Positions 41,770 through 51,232 of a stretch of DNA of 64,000 bases are shown piece by piece (the first letter of the stretch is position 1; each line of letters starts with the position of its first letter). This DNA comes from Azoarcus sp. Aa7. Its GTDB lineage: Bacteria; Pseudomonadota; Gammaproteobacteria; Burkholderiales; Rhodocyclaceae. The position numbers and the translations under genes were made by a program. The notes beneath the pieces were generated by a model. That model ran no database searches and was not told the origin of the DNA. It worked only from the letters and a program-made list of their open reading frames with translations. The stretch is from assembly GCF_014822185.1 (NCBI RefSeq), contig NZ_QVLR01000092.1, positions 1 to 64,000 on the forward strand, read 5' to 3'.

Positions 41770-43404
41770 ATGCTGCGGATTTCCGATATCAAGATCTGGG
41801 TACGACTGACGGCGTCGATCTGGGCCCTGCTGATCGTCGTGTGGGCGGGGATGATCTTCTGGGACAGCCACAACAGCCGCAAGCTCGCGGTCGAGCAGGC
41901 GATGGATTTTTCGCTCAGCATGCACGACTCGGCGCTCGCGGGGCTGACAGCGATGATGATCACCGAGACGATGCACAAGAAACATGTGCTGCTCGACCAG
42001 ATCAGCCATCTCGCGGCGATCCGCGAACTGCGCGTGGTCCCGGGCGAGCTCGCGCGCGAGGGCGTCGAAAGCTCGAAGAACGAGGGCAAGCCGCGCAACG
42101 ATCTGAAACCCAACGAGCTCGAGGCGCAGGTGCTGCGCACCGGAGAAGCTTACGTCGAAGTCCGCGAGGACAAGGAGGGCACTTACCTGCTTGCGATCCG
42201 TCCGACCAAGAACGTCACCAAGTACTTGGGCAAGAATTGCGTCGAGTGCCACGACGCGCCGGAGAATGCCACGATCGGCACGATCGGGATCAAGATCTCG
42301 CTCGACAAGACGGACCAGGCGATCACCGCCAAGCGCTTCGAATCCCTGGGAGTCGCGCTGGTCGCGAGCCTCGTCGTGCTCCTGTTCATCTGGTCCTTCA
42401 TCCGCGGCGCCGTGACCGGGCCGCTCGAGCGCATGGTCGCGGGACTGCGCGCGATCGTCTCGGGCGAAGGCGACCTCACGCGCCGCCTGGAAGTGCGCGG
42501 CAGCGACGAGATCGGCATTGCGTCGGCGGTATTCAACGAGATGATGGCGAAGATCGCCGGACTGGTACGCCACGTCGGCGAGTCGGCCGCCCAGGTGTCG
42601 ACCGCTGCAGCGGAACTCGTCGTGCGCGCCGATCAGGTCGTCGCGTCGTCGCAGAGCCAGAGCGCGACCTCCGCGACCACGGCGCAGGCCGTCGAGCAGA
42701 TGGTCGCAAGCATCGCCACGGTCGCCCGCAGCGCCGAGGAAGTGCGCCAGTTGTCGCGCGAGAGCCTGCGTCGCTCGGACGAGGGCAACTCCAGCCTCAC
42801 GACACTGGATGAGCGTGTCGGGATGGTCGAAACCACGGTGCGCGGCATCGCCGATTCGGTCGGCGAGTTCGTATCGAGCACGAAGGCGATCACGCACATC
42901 ACGAGCGAGGTCAAGGAACTGGCCGAACAGACCAACCTGCTCGCGCTCAACGCGGCCATCGAGGCCGCACGGGCAGGCGAGCAGGGCCGAGGCTTCGCCG
43001 TGGTGGCCGACGAGGTGCGCAAGCTTGCCGAGAAATCGGCCTCCTCGGCCAACGAGATCGACACCATCACGCACACGCTGGGCAAGCAGTCCGAGCAGGT
43101 CACACGCGCGATCGCCGACGCGATGGATCACATCGCCACCAGCCGCGAGTCTATGATGACGGTGAATGGCGTGCTTGCTGCAGCCAGCGAATCCGTGGTC
43201 GCCGTCGGGCGCGGCCTGGACAGCATCGCCGCGGCCACGCAGGAACAGGAGCGGGTAAGCGCCGACGTCTTCTCGGGCATCGAGAGGATCAAGCAGACGG
43301 CGCAGGGCAACAGCGAGGCCGCCGGTCAGACGGCCGCGGCGGCCCGCAACATGGGCGCGCTGGCAGGGGAACTGCAGGGGGCGGTGGGCCGCTTCCATAC
43401 CTGA
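41770..43404 (+). CDS. Methyl-accepting chemotaxis protein with periplasmic c-type haem motif
   Basis: The 544-residue receptor has TM1 (about residues 9-31), a periplasmic sensor to ~192, TM2 (about 193-212), a HAMP domain and a long cytoplasmic coiled coil with the MCP signature ([33 protein letters not shown]). The periplasmic part contains C157-V-E-C160-H161, a covalent haem c attachment motif, in a region resembling the Tll0287-like DUF3365 sensor. It probably reads redox state, oxygen or another haem ligand and signals to CheA. ATG 41770 gives TM1 directly. No che genes lie nearby. Confidence 0.88.
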   Translation: MLRISDIKIWVRLTASIWALLIVVWAGMIFWDSHNSRKLAVEQAMDFSLSMHDSALAGLTAMMITETMHKKHVLLDQISHLAAIRELRVVPGELAREGVESSKNEGKPRNDLKPNELEAQVLRTGEAYVEVREDKEGTYLLAIRPTKNVTKYLGKNCVECHDAPENATIGTIGIKISLDKTDQAITAKRFESLGVALVASLVVLLFIWSFIRGAVTGPLERMVAGLRAIVSGEGDLTRRLEVRGSDEIGIASAVFNEMMAKIAGLVRHVGESAAQVSTAAAELVVRADQVVASSQSQSATSATTAQAVEQMVASIATVARSAEEVRQLSRESLRRSDEGNSSLTTLDERVGMVETTVRGIADSVGEFVSSTKAITHITSEVKELAEQTNLLALNAAIEAARAGEQGRGFAVVADEVRKLAEKSASSANEIDTITHTLGKQSEQVTRAIADAMDHIATSRESMMTVNGVLAAASESVVAVGRGLDSIAAATQEQERVSADVFSGIERIKQTAQGNSEAAGQTAAAARNMGALAGELQGAVGRFHT

Positions 43405-43440
43405 TCGCCCGCGCTCGTCCGGCAGCGGGAGGATGGGGCG

Positions 43441-44553
43441 ATGAGCGACGCGTTCGATTTTGCCGACGATCTCGGTCCGGCGAAGATCATTCATGTCCAT
43501 GAACCCGGCATCGGCCTGAAGGCCGTGCTGGTGGTCGACAACGTCGCCATCGGGCCCGCGATCGGCGGCGTGCGCATGGCGCCGGACGTGAGCACGGAGG
43601 AATGCTTCCGGCTCGCCCGCGCGATGACGTACAAGAACGCCGCGGCGGGCCTGCGCCACGGCGGCGGCAAAGTCGTCCTCTACGGCGACCCCCGGATGCC
43701 GCCCCCCGACAAGGAACGACTCATCCGCGGGCTCGCGTGCGCGTTGCGCGACATTCGCGACTACATCTGCGGTCCCGACATGGGGACCGACGAAACCTGC
43801 ATGGCCTGGGTACGCGATGAGATCGGCCGGGCGGTGGGCCTGCCGCGCGAACTCGGCGGCATCCCCCTCGACCAGATCGGCGCGACGGGCTGGGGCGTCG
43901 CGCATGCGGGCGAAGTGGCCGCCGCCGCCTGCGGCTTCGAACTGGCGGGCGCGCGCGTCGCCGTCCAGGGCTATGGGGCGGTCGGCCGGCACTCCGCGCA
44001 TTTTCTGGCGCAGAAGGGGGCCGTCGTCGTCGCAGCCGCCGATTCGGCCGGTACGCTGTGGGACCCGCGCGGGATAGACCTCGCCGCGCTGGACGTGCTC
44101 AAGGCCGAAGGCCGCTCCGTCCTCGACTATCCGGGCGGGCAGAAGGGCGGACCCGACGTCGTCATCGACGTCGAATGCGATATCTGGATTCCTGCCGCGC
44201 GACCCGACGTGGTGCATGAGGACAACGTCGGGCGCCTGCGCACGCGACTCGTGCTGCAGGGCGCGAACATTCCCTTCACGCGCGGGGCCGAGGAGTACCT
44301 GCACCGCAAAGGGGTGCTGTGCGTGCCGGACTTCATCGCGAACGCGGGCGGCGTCATCTGCGGGGCCGTGGAGTATGCGGGCGGGAGTCAGGCCGCCGCG
44401 GTCGCGACGATTGCTGAGAAGGTGCGCGAGAATACGCGTGCAGTGATCGAGACCGCATCCGCGCAGTCGATATTGCCGCGCGACGCGGCGATCGCGCTCG
44501 CGACCGCGCGAATCAGGAAGGCGATGTCCTTCGGTCGCTGGCGCGCGGCGTGA
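43441..44553 (+). CDS. Glu/Leu/Phe/Val dehydrogenase family protein
   Basis: The 370-residue protein belongs to the amino-acid dehydrogenase superfamily: GPAIGGVRMAPDV, the catalytic Lys in AMTYKNAAAGLRHGGGK, PDMGTDE, and the NAD-binding loop VQGYGAVGRHSAHFL. It would deaminate a branched-chain or aromatic amino acid to the 2-oxo acid, or run in reverse. The length, shorter than glutamate dehydrogenases, favours the Leu/Phe/Val type. It follows the chemoreceptor after 36 bp; the oxoacid dehydrogenase operon that could use its product is on the other side of the receptor gene. Confidence 0.85.
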   Translation: MSDAFDFADDLGPAKIIHVHEPGIGLKAVLVVDNVAIGPAIGGVRMAPDVSTEECFRLARAMTYKNAAAGLRHGGGKVVLYGDPRMPPPDKERLIRGLACALRDIRDYICGPDMGTDETCMAWVRDEIGRAVGLPRELGGIPLDQIGATGWGVAHAGEVAAAACGFELAGARVAVQGYGAVGRHSAHFLAQKGAVVVAAADSAGTLWDPRGIDLAALDVLKAEGRSVLDYPGGQKGGPDVVIDVECDIWIPAARPDVVHEDNVGRLRTRLVLQGANIPFTRGAEEYLHRKGVLCVPDFIANAGGVICGAVEYAGGSQAAAVATIAEKVRENTRAVIETASAQSILPRDAAIALATARIRKAMSFGRWRAA

Positions 44554-44592
44554 GCGGAGTTACGGAGTCTTCAACGGGGGTTGAAATCACGG

Positions 44593-44934
44593 ATGGGATT
44601 GAACGCTGAATATTCGACGGTCGCGCCCGAGCGCATGGAGATCGACGCGCTGAAGGGCGCGACGGTGCTGGAGTTCGGCACCGGATGGTGCGGGTTCTGC
44701 CGGGGGGCGCAGCCGCTCATCGCGGAAGCCTTCGCTGCCCATCCGCAGGTCCGCCACCTGAAGATCGGGGACGGCCCCGGTCGGCCGCTGGGGCGCTCCT
44801 TCCGGGTCAAGCTGTGGCCGACGCTGGTGTTCCTGCGCGACGGCGTCGAAGTTGCGCGCATCGTGCGTCCCGGCAGCGTCGCAGAGATCGCCGAGGCGCT
44901 GCAGGCGATTGGAAGCGCGCCGGCGGCCGATTAG
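44593..44934 (+). CDS. Thioredoxin-like protein
   Basis: The 113-residue cytoplasmic protein has the active site GTGWCGFCRGAQPLI (CxxC with Gly-Phe) and the cis-Pro strand KLWPTLVFLRDGVEV of the thioredoxin fold. It is likely a disulfide reductase or thiol-transfer partner. The start is uncertain: ATG 44593 or in-frame TTG 44581. It follows the amino-acid dehydrogenase gene after 39 bp. A small perfect hairpin (44943-44958) lies between its stop and the convergent peroxidase gene. Confidence 0.8.
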   Translation: MGLNAEYSTVAPERMEIDALKGATVLEFGTGWCGFCRGAQPLIAEAFAAHPQVRHLKIGDGPGRPLGRSFRVKLWPTLVFLRDGVEVARIVRPGSVAEIAEALQAIGSAPAAD

Positions 44935-44942
44935 CACGGTCG

Positions 44943-44958
44943 AGGGGCCGGGGCCCCT
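44943..44958. other. Perfect G/C hairpin between convergent genes
   Basis: AGGGGCC and GGCCCCT around a GG loop. No T run follows. It may help end transcription in both directions. Confidence 0.4.
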
Positions 44959-44965
44959 GCGGTGA

Positions 44966-45871
44966 TCAGCGGCCCGGTATGCGGAGGTCGATGCGGCCGT
45001 CGCGCATCGGGGGACACCAGTAATAGCCGCCCGTCACCGGCCGGCTGAAGCGGAACAGCGCATCGACGATGCCGTCGTCGAGTCCCGCCATGCGGCGCAG
45101 TTGCGCTTCGAACGCGTCGAAGGAGTGTCCGAAGGCCAGGAACACGAGTCCGGACTGCGCACCGTCCGTCCACGGCATGGAGCGCCGCAGCACGAAGGCT
45201 TCGGGGGCGAAGCTCTCCTGCGCGGTGCGCTTGACGTGGGCGGATTCCGGCGCGTCCTCCAGTTCCTGGTTGTCGCTCTTGCGCCGGCCGATGATGTGGT
45301 CCTGCTCGTTCCCGGGCAGGCGTTCGAAATGATCGAGATCGTGCCGCCAGTGCTGAACCGCCGCGAAGCTTCCGCCCTGCAGCGAGTCCGCGCCGGTCGA
45401 GGTGAAGGCGACGGCGAGCGCCTCGTCACCCTCGGGGTTCTCGGTGCCGTCCTCGTAGCCGGTCAGGTCCAGTCCCTTGCCGTAGCGGAAGGCTTCCGTC
45501 GCCTGCACGAGGCGCAGGGCCGGTGCGAGGGCCGCCTCGATGCGGCGGCTGCGGTGCAGCAATTCGCCGCGATCGTCGCCGCGCAGCCAGCACCACAGGC
45601 CATGCTGCGTCGAGGGGATGTCGATCGGGCTGCCGCCGAGGGTCGGGAAGGGGCGCAGGCCATCGATACGTCCCCCCGCAGCGCGAACGAGCGACTCGCC
45701 GAGGCCTATGACGGTCGTGTCGCCGCCGGCGAGGGGGGCGACCCGGTTCAGCGCGTCGGGCAGTTCGGTGACCGAGTCGAGGGCGAAGAAGAGGTGGCGC
45801 GCCAGTGCTGGCACGGCCTTCGTGATTCCGGCTTGATACCGGCTCGTGTCGGAGGTCTTTTCGGGGGTCAT
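44966..45871 (-). CDS. DyP-type haem peroxidase
   Basis: The 301-residue protein has the DyP signature GYEDGTENP (GxxDG with the catalytic Asp), the probable proximal haem His in QHWRHDLDHFE and the following Arg in LRRSMPWTDG. DyP peroxidases use hydrogen peroxide to oxidise dyes, phenols or other substrates, and act in the cytoplasm or inside encapsulins. No Tat signal and no encapsulin gene are seen. The start at 45871 has GGGAG upstream; the frame extends further but without support. Single gene. Confidence 0.88.
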   Translation of the reverse strand: MTPEKTSDTSRYQAGITKAVPALARHLFFALDSVTELPDALNRVAPLAGGDTTVIGLGESLVRAAGGRIDGLRPFPTLGGSPIDIPSTQHGLWCWLRGDDRGELLHRSRRIEAALAPALRLVQATEAFRYGKGLDLTGYEDGTENPEGDEALAVAFTSTGADSLQGGSFAAVQHWRHDLDHFERLPGNEQDHIIGRRKSDNQELEDAPESAHVKRTAQESFAPEAFVLRRSMPWTDGAQSGLVFLAFGHSFDAFEAQLRRMAGLDDGIVDALFRFSRPVTGGYYWCPPMRDGRIDLRIPGR

Positions 45872-46124
45872 GTCAGCTCCCGGTGGAACAAGGAAAGGAG
45901 GCGTGGCGCTGTCGGTGACGCAGGCGCGCGCATGCAGACGGCAAGAGTAACGCATTCGGCAGCCCGTCTGTAGCGGGGCAGGCCCAGCCGGGAGCGCCCG
46001 CCATACACGGATGCGGTTGCCCATTCATGCAGCACGGATCAAATTTCCTGTCGGGTGAAGGACTTGTGAACGTCATCCAGCACCCGCACACAGACTTATC
46101 CACATACGCTGGGGACAACTCGCC

Positions 46125-48218
46125 TCATTTCCACATCGAACGCATCTTCTCGGCGAGGTCGAACGCGATGCGGCGCGATTCCGCCGTCGGGCGGGGGGCG
46201 GCTGCGGGCGGCGGCCAGGAGGTCTGCTCGAAGCTTTCCAGAATGCGGTTCGGGATGAAACGCGTGCGGCTGGCGTACACGTGACGGTCGCCATGACCGG
46301 GCTGCTGCGACACATGGAAGCGCTGCGGCACGATCAGATCGAGCGCATCCTTTGCGCGCGTCATCGCGACGTACAGCAGGCGGCGCTCTTCCTCGATCTC
46401 GTCGCTACTGCCGGTCGCCAGGTCCGAGGGCAGGCAGCCGTCCACCGCATTGAGCAGGGCCACGGCGGACCATTCCTGCCCCTTCGCCGAGTGGATCGTG
46501 GACAGGATCAGGTAGTCCTCGTCGAGCAGCGGGATGCCCGCTTCGTCGCTCGTCGCGCTGGGCGGGTCGAGCGTGAGTTCGGTGAGGAAGCGTTCGAGGT
46601 TCGGGTAGGTCGCGGCGATTCGCGCGAGCTGTTCGATGTCGCCGGTGCGGGTCGTTGCGTCGTCGTACAGGCGCGCCATCTCGCCGGCATACCACTGGCA
46701 GATCGGCTCGAGGCTCGCAGGCCAGGTGGACGCAGCAACCGATCCCAGCAGTCCTGCGAAGGCTGTCCACGCGCCGCGTGCCGCGTCCGGGACGGGCTGC
46801 TCAGCGAGCAGGAGGCAACCGGGCGCGGCGCTGGCGATGTTGTCGAGCACCCGCCCGGCCGTTTTCGGGCCGATGCCGGCGTGAAGCTGGATGGCGCGGA
46901 AACCCGACACGCGGTCGCGCGGATTGATGGCCCAGCGCAGCACGGCGAGCACGTCCTTGACGTGTGCCGCTTCGAGGAACTTGAGCCCGCCGAATTTCAC
47001 GAACGGAAGGTTGCGGCGGGTGAGCTCGACCTCCAGGCGGGCGCTGTGATGCGACGCGCGGAACAGCACGGCCTGCGACTTGAGGCGCACGCCTTCCTCG
47101 CGGCGCGCGAGCACCGATTCGACGACGCAGGCGGCCTGGTCCGCATCGTCCCGTACCGAGATCAGGCGCGGTTTCTGCGCCCCGGCGCGCTCGGTCCACA
47201 AGTCCTTGGTGAAGCGTTCGCTTGCGAGCGCGATGACGGCGTTCGCGGCACCGAGGATGGGCAGGGTCGAACGGTAGTTGCGGTCGAGCGTGATCTGGTG
47301 AGCCGGCGGGTCGAAATGGGCAGGGAAGTCGAGGATGTTGCGCACCGTCGCGCCGCGGAAGGCGTAGATGGCCTGCGCGTCGTCACCGACGACGGTAAGG
47401 CCGCGTCCGTCGGGTTTCATCGCGAGCAGGATGGTGGCTTGCAGGCGGTTGGTGTCCTGGTACTCATCGACGAGCACGTGGGAGAAGCGGGTGCCGATTT
47501 CCGTCGCGAGATCGGCGTCGGTGATCATCTGCGCCCAGTAGAGCAGCAGGTCGTCGTAGTCGAGGACCTGCTGCGCCTGCTTGGCCTCGACGTAGGCGAG
47601 AAAGAGGCGTTTGAGGTCGGCCTCCCACTCGCTGCACCACGGGAAGGACTGCTGCAGCACCTCGTCGAGCGGCGCCTGGGTGTTGACCGCGGCAGAGTAG
47701 ATCGCGAGGCAGGTCCCTTTCATCGGGAAGCGCTTCGCCTTCGCGGAGAGCCCCAGTTCGTGCCGCACGAGGTTCATCAGGTCGCCGGAGTCCTCGCGGT
47801 CGTGGATCGTGAACCCCGGTTCGAGCCCGATGCGGCCCGCAAACTCGCGCAGCAAGCGGGCGCCGACGCCGTGGAAGGTTCCGGACCATTCGAGGGACGC
47901 GCCGGCGAGCCGCGGACGGGATTTCGCCAGCTGCGCGACGATGCGGGCCACGCGGCGGTTCATCTCCTCGGCGGCGCGGCGCGAAAACGTCAGCAACAGG
48001 ATGCGGCCGGGCTCCGCGCCGCAGGCCAGCAGGTGCGCGACACGGTGGGCGAGCGTGCTGGTCTTGCCCGATCCTGCCCCCGCGATCACCAGAAGCGGGT
48101 GGTTGTGTTCGGGGGCGTCGGGCTCGGTGCCGAAAAGGACGGCGGCACGTTGCGCTTCGTTGAGGTGATCCAGGTAGGCGGGACGTTCCGCGACCTCCGT
48201 CGCATTCCCCGCCTTCAT
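46125..48218 (-). CDS. UvrD/Rep-family superfamily 1A DNA helicase
   Basis: The 697-residue protein has SF1A motifs: HLNEAQRAAVL (Q motif), Walker A IAGAGSGKT, LLTFSRRAAEEM, the Walker B stretch HVLVDEYQDTN, VGDDAQAIYAFRGA, LDRNYRS and the late motifs STIHSAKGQEW and RRLLYVAMTRAK. It unwinds 3'-5' in repair or recombination. ATG 48218 is chosen because it overlaps the stop of the upstream zinc-ribbon gene (ATGA, 48215-48218). The pair lies behind a LexA-like box, which suggests SOS control. It is shorter than E. coli UvrD and is probably a second helicase of this type. Confidence 0.9.
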   Translation of the reverse strand: MKAGNATEVAERPAYLDHLNEAQRAAVLFGTEPDAPEHNHPLLVIAGAGSGKTSTLAHRVAHLLACGAEPGRILLLTFSRRAAEEMNRRVARIVAQLAKSRPRLAGASLEWSGTFHGVGARLLREFAGRIGLEPGFTIHDREDSGDLMNLVRHELGLSAKAKRFPMKGTCLAIYSAAVNTQAPLDEVLQQSFPWCSEWEADLKRLFLAYVEAKQAQQVLDYDDLLLYWAQMITDADLATEIGTRFSHVLVDEYQDTNRLQATILLAMKPDGRGLTVVGDDAQAIYAFRGATVRNILDFPAHFDPPAHQITLDRNYRSTLPILGAANAVIALASERFTKDLWTERAGAQKPRLISVRDDADQAACVVESVLARREEGVRLKSQAVLFRASHHSARLEVELTRRNLPFVKFGGLKFLEAAHVKDVLAVLRWAINPRDRVSGFRAIQLHAGIGPKTAGRVLDNIASAAPGCLLLAEQPVPDAARGAWTAFAGLLGSVAASTWPASLEPICQWYAGEMARLYDDATTRTGDIEQLARIAATYPNLERFLTELTLDPPSATSDEAGIPLLDEDYLILSTIHSAKGQEWSAVALLNAVDGCLPSDLATGSSDEIEEERRLLYVAMTRAKDALDLIVPQRFHVSQQPGHGDRHVYASRTRFIPNRILESFEQTSWPPPAAAPRPTAESRRIAFDLAEKMRSMWK

Positions 48219-48463
48219 CGGCATTCCGGCAGGGCGCCCGTTCCAGACCGGACGAGCGCAACCGAGGCTCCCTCGACTTCACCATCGCTCGGGGAGGAGC
48301 GCTGCAGCCACGGGGGAATGCAGGGCGCGTCGCGCAGCGCGAAGAACACCGCTTCGTCGCAGGCAGGACAGATGCGGTATTCCGCGAGATCGCTGTACGC
48401 ACGCTCCATAGCGTGCGGGTTCAGGGAGGCGTGGCAGTGGGGGCAAATGAATCGGGCAGACAT
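48215..48463 (-). CDS. Small zinc-ribbon protein of unknown function
   Basis: The 82-residue protein has two CxxC knuckles (FICPHCHA and RICPACDE) separated by about 25 residues, which should bind one zinc ion. The C-terminal half is of low complexity. AAGGA lies 8 bases before ATG 48463. The stop overlaps the helicase start, so the two are coupled and the protein may assist the helicase or bind DNA. No named family is recognised. Confidence 0.7.
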   Translation of the reverse strand: MSARFICPHCHASLNPHAMERAYSDLAEYRICPACDEAVFFALRDAPCIPPWLQRSSPSDGEVEGASVALVRSGTGALPECR

Positions 48464-48480
48464 GGCGTGATCCTTTCGAA

Positions 48481-48496
48481 CTGGAACTATATACAG
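48481..48496. promoter_or_regulatory. LexA-like SOS box
   Basis: CTG-N10-CAG with the 16-mer CTGGAACTATATACAG, one mismatch from the CTGT-N8-ACAG form. It lies 18 bp before the zinc-ribbon ATG, where it would overlap the promoter of the zinc-ribbon/helicase pair. The AT-rich centre fits a LexA site. Confidence 0.55.
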
Positions 48497-48649
48497 TATT
48501 CAGGCGGATGCAAGCTCCTCCTTCGATGCAGTCGGATCAATTCCCGGCGGACGGTAGGACGTCTCGTTTTGGGTGCGCGGCGAGGGGGAGCGGTGTAACA
48601 TTCCCGCCTTTCGGGCATCCATCCAGTCATCATTTGCCGCTCCGCCGCC

Positions 48650-51232
48650 GTGCCCACGACCGCAGCCAATCGCCTCGTTCCCGCATTCTTTCGTTGGCTT
48701 TCGTGGCTGGCGGCAGCGGCGGTGTTGATCTCCGGCACCGCCGTCGGCCTGGTGCTGGGCTCGCTCGACGCCGCGCGGGCGTTGAGCGAGGCACGCAGCC
48801 GCACGATCGCCGAACTTGCCACGGTGCAGGCGCAACTCGACGGGGTGCTCAAGCAGGCGATCATCGGCGGTGACGGCATCGTCCACCTGATCCAGCATCT
48901 GGGAGACCTGCCTCCCCATCTGTTCGACGCGATGGCGAAGCAGACCATCGCCGACCAGCGGCTGATCCGCAACATCGCCTACGCACCGGACAACGTGATT
49001 GCGCGCCTGTATCCGCTGCAGGGGAACGAGAAGGCGCTGGGCATCGACTACCGCAGCATCCCGGAACAATGGGCGACCGTGGAACAGGCGATGCAGTCGG
49101 GAATGCCCGTGCTGTCCGGCCCGGTGTCGCTGGTGCAAGGAGGGCGGGCGGTGATCATCCGGGCGCCGGTGGTGCTGCGCGAGGACGGGATCAGCGCTCG
49201 CAGCGGTTACTGGGGCACGGTGTCCATCGTCGGCAACATCGAGGGCATTCTGGCCGACGGCGGGGTCACGGGGTCGCAGGCGCTGCGCATCGCCGTCCGC
49301 GGCAAGGACGGGCGCGGCGAGGAAGGCGATCTGGTCGGCGGCGATCCGGGCGTTTTCGCGGACGAGCCGGTGAAAACGCGCATGGGCGTGCCCGGCGGCT
49401 ACTGGGTTCTGGCGGCGACGCCGATGGAGGGCTGGCCGAGGATGGCGGCATTCGAATCCCAGTATTTCATCATCGCCGTTCTGAACTCGCTCCTGCTCGC
49501 ATGGCTGGCGAACCTGCTCGTCGCGCGCGTGACGGAGCGCAAACGCTCGCATGATGCGCTGCAGCTCGCTTCGACGATCGTCGAATCCACGGCCGATGGC
49601 GTGGTCGTGACCGATCCGCGCGGGAACATCATCGCCACCAACCCGGCATTCACCGAGATCACCGGGTATTCGGCCGAAGAAGTCAGAGGGCGCACGCCGA
49701 GCATCCTCAAGTCCGACCGTCAGGAGGAGGACTTCTACGGCCAGCTATGGGCGTCGATCCAGACCGCAGGCGAGTGGCAGGGCGAGATCTGGAACCGGCG
49801 CAAGTCGGGCGAGGTGTATCCGGAGTGGCTCACGATCAGCGCGGTGCGCGGCGCGGGCGGGGAGATCCGCAACTTCGTCGGGGTGTTCTCGGACATCTCG
49901 GCGATCAAGCGCACGCAGGCCGACCTCGAGCGCCTGGCGCATTTCGATCCGCTGACCTCGCTGCCCAACCGCGTGCTGTTTCACGATCGCATGCAGCATG
50001 CGCTCGATCGCGCGCAGCGCTATGGCCATCGGGTCGGCATGCTGCTGCTCGATCTGGACGGTTTCAAGACGATCAACGACAGCCTCGGGCATCCGGTCGG
50101 CGACCAGTTGCTCCAGCTCGTCGCGGCCCGGCTCGGCACCTGCGTGCGGGTCGAGGACACGGTTGCGCGGCTCGGCGGCGACGAGTTCGCGGTGATCCTG
50201 TCGGAGCTCGGCGACGGCGCCGACGCGGTCGAGGTCATCCGGCGCATCCTCGCCGCGATCCAGGTGCCTTTCGAGATGGCGGGCGGCACCGGCATGGTGA
50301 CCTCCAGCATCGGCGTCGCGGTGTTTCCTGACGACGGGCCGAACGTCACCGAACTGATCCGCAATGCCGACGCGGCGATGTACGAGGCGAAGGGGGCGGG
50401 CCGCAACACCTACCGCTTCTACCAGCGCAACATGACCGCCGAGGCGCAAAAGCGCCTGCATACCGAGAGCGCCTTGCGCCGCGCCATCGACCGCAACGAG
50501 TTCGAGGTGTGGTTCCAGCCGCAGTTCAGCCTCGAGGATGGCGCCTACCTCGGGGCGGAGGCGCTCGTGCGCTGGCGCGACCCGGAACGCGGGCTGATTC
50601 CGCCGGGCGACTTCATTCCCCTTGCCGAGCGCAGCGGTCTCGTGATTCCGCTGGGCGAGCAGGTGCTCGAGCAGGTCGGTGCTGCAGCCCGCCGCTGGCT
50701 CGACGAGGGGCTGGAAATCGGGCGGCTCGCGGTCAACGTGGCGGGGCCGCAGATCGATCGCAGCGATATCGTGGCAACGCTGCGTGCGGTGATCGGGCGC
50801 TGGCACCTGCCGCCCTCGGTGTTCGAGATCGAGATCACCGAAACCGTGATCATGGAGAACCCCGATCACGGCCGCCGCGTCCTCAACGACATCATGGCGC
50901 TGGGCATCACCACCGCCATCGACGATTTCGGCACGGGCTATTCGTCGCTGGCTTACCTGAAGAGGCTGCCCATCGGCACGATCAAGCTCGACCGCGCCTT
51001 CGTGAACGATCTGCCGGACGATCCGTCCGATATCGCTATCAGCCGCGCAGTCATCGCGCTGGGACACAGCCTCGGTTTCAAGGTCATCGCCGAAGGCATC
51101 GAGACGGAGGCGCAGCGCCGCTTCCTGCGCGAGGAAGGATGCGACGAGGGGCAGGGCTACCTGTTCGCGCGGCCCATGCCCGCGGCGGAGTTCGGCCAGT
51201 GGCTGCGGGCGCTGTCGACGCTCACGTCCTGA
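48650..51232 (+). CDS. CHASE-PAS-GGDEF-EAL cyclic-di-GMP enzyme
   Basis: The 860-residue membrane protein has TM1 (about residues 15-38), a periplasmic CHASE-type sensor ([30 protein letters not shown]), TM2 (about 275-292), a PAS domain (about 305-420), a GGDEF domain (about 430-590) with the intact motif GGDEF near residue 510, and an EAL domain with EAL at 637-639 and [17 protein letters not shown]. Both catalytic motifs are intact, so it may make and break cyclic-di-GMP. The start is GTG 48650, as no ATG is near. It overlaps the Pat-like gene tail-to-tail by 11 bp. Confidence 0.88.
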   Translation: MPTTAANRLVPAFFRWLSWLAAAAVLISGTAVGLVLGSLDAARALSEARSRTIAELATVQAQLDGVLKQAIIGGDGIVHLIQHLGDLPPHLFDAMAKQTIADQRLIRNIAYAPDNVIARLYPLQGNEKALGIDYRSIPEQWATVEQAMQSGMPVLSGPVSLVQGGRAVIIRAPVVLREDGISARSGYWGTVSIVGNIEGILADGGVTGSQALRIAVRGKDGRGEEGDLVGGDPGVFADEPVKTRMGVPGGYWVLAATPMEGWPRMAAFESQYFIIAVLNSLLLAWLANLLVARVTERKRSHDALQLASTIVESTADGVVVTDPRGNIIATNPAFTEITGYSAEEVRGRTPSILKSDRQEEDFYGQLWASIQTAGEWQGEIWNRRKSGEVYPEWLTISAVRGAGGEIRNFVGVFSDISAIKRTQADLERLAHFDPLTSLPNRVLFHDRMQHALDRAQRYGHRVGMLLLDLDGFKTINDSLGHPVGDQLLQLVAARLGTCVRVEDTVARLGGDEFAVILSELGDGADAVEVIRRILAAIQVPFEMAGGTGMVTSSIGVAVFPDDGPNVTELIRNADAAMYEAKGAGRNTYRFYQRNMTAEAQKRLHTESALRRAIDRNEFEVWFQPQFSLEDGAYLGAEALVRWRDPERGLIPPGDFIPLAERSGLVIPLGEQVLEQVGAAARRWLDEGLEIGRLAVNVAGPQIDRSDIVATLRAVIGRWHLPPSVFEIEITETVIMENPDHGRRVLNDIMALGITTAIDDFGTGYSSLAYLKRLPIGTIKLDRAFVNDLPDDPSDIAISRAVIALGHSLGFKVIAEGIETEAQRRFLREEGCDEGQGYLFARPMPAAEFGQWLRALSTLTS

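Noticed and set aside
41515-44304. 929-codon open frame on the minus strand opposite the chemoreceptor and amino-acid dehydrogenase genes
   Set aside because: Shadow frame with no family features; it crosses two well-supported plus-strand genes.
46125-48463. A phage-defence system made of the helicase and the zinc-ribbon protein
   Set aside because: There is no nuclease, TIR, toxin or other effector domain, and the neighbours are housekeeping genes. Repair under SOS control is simpler.
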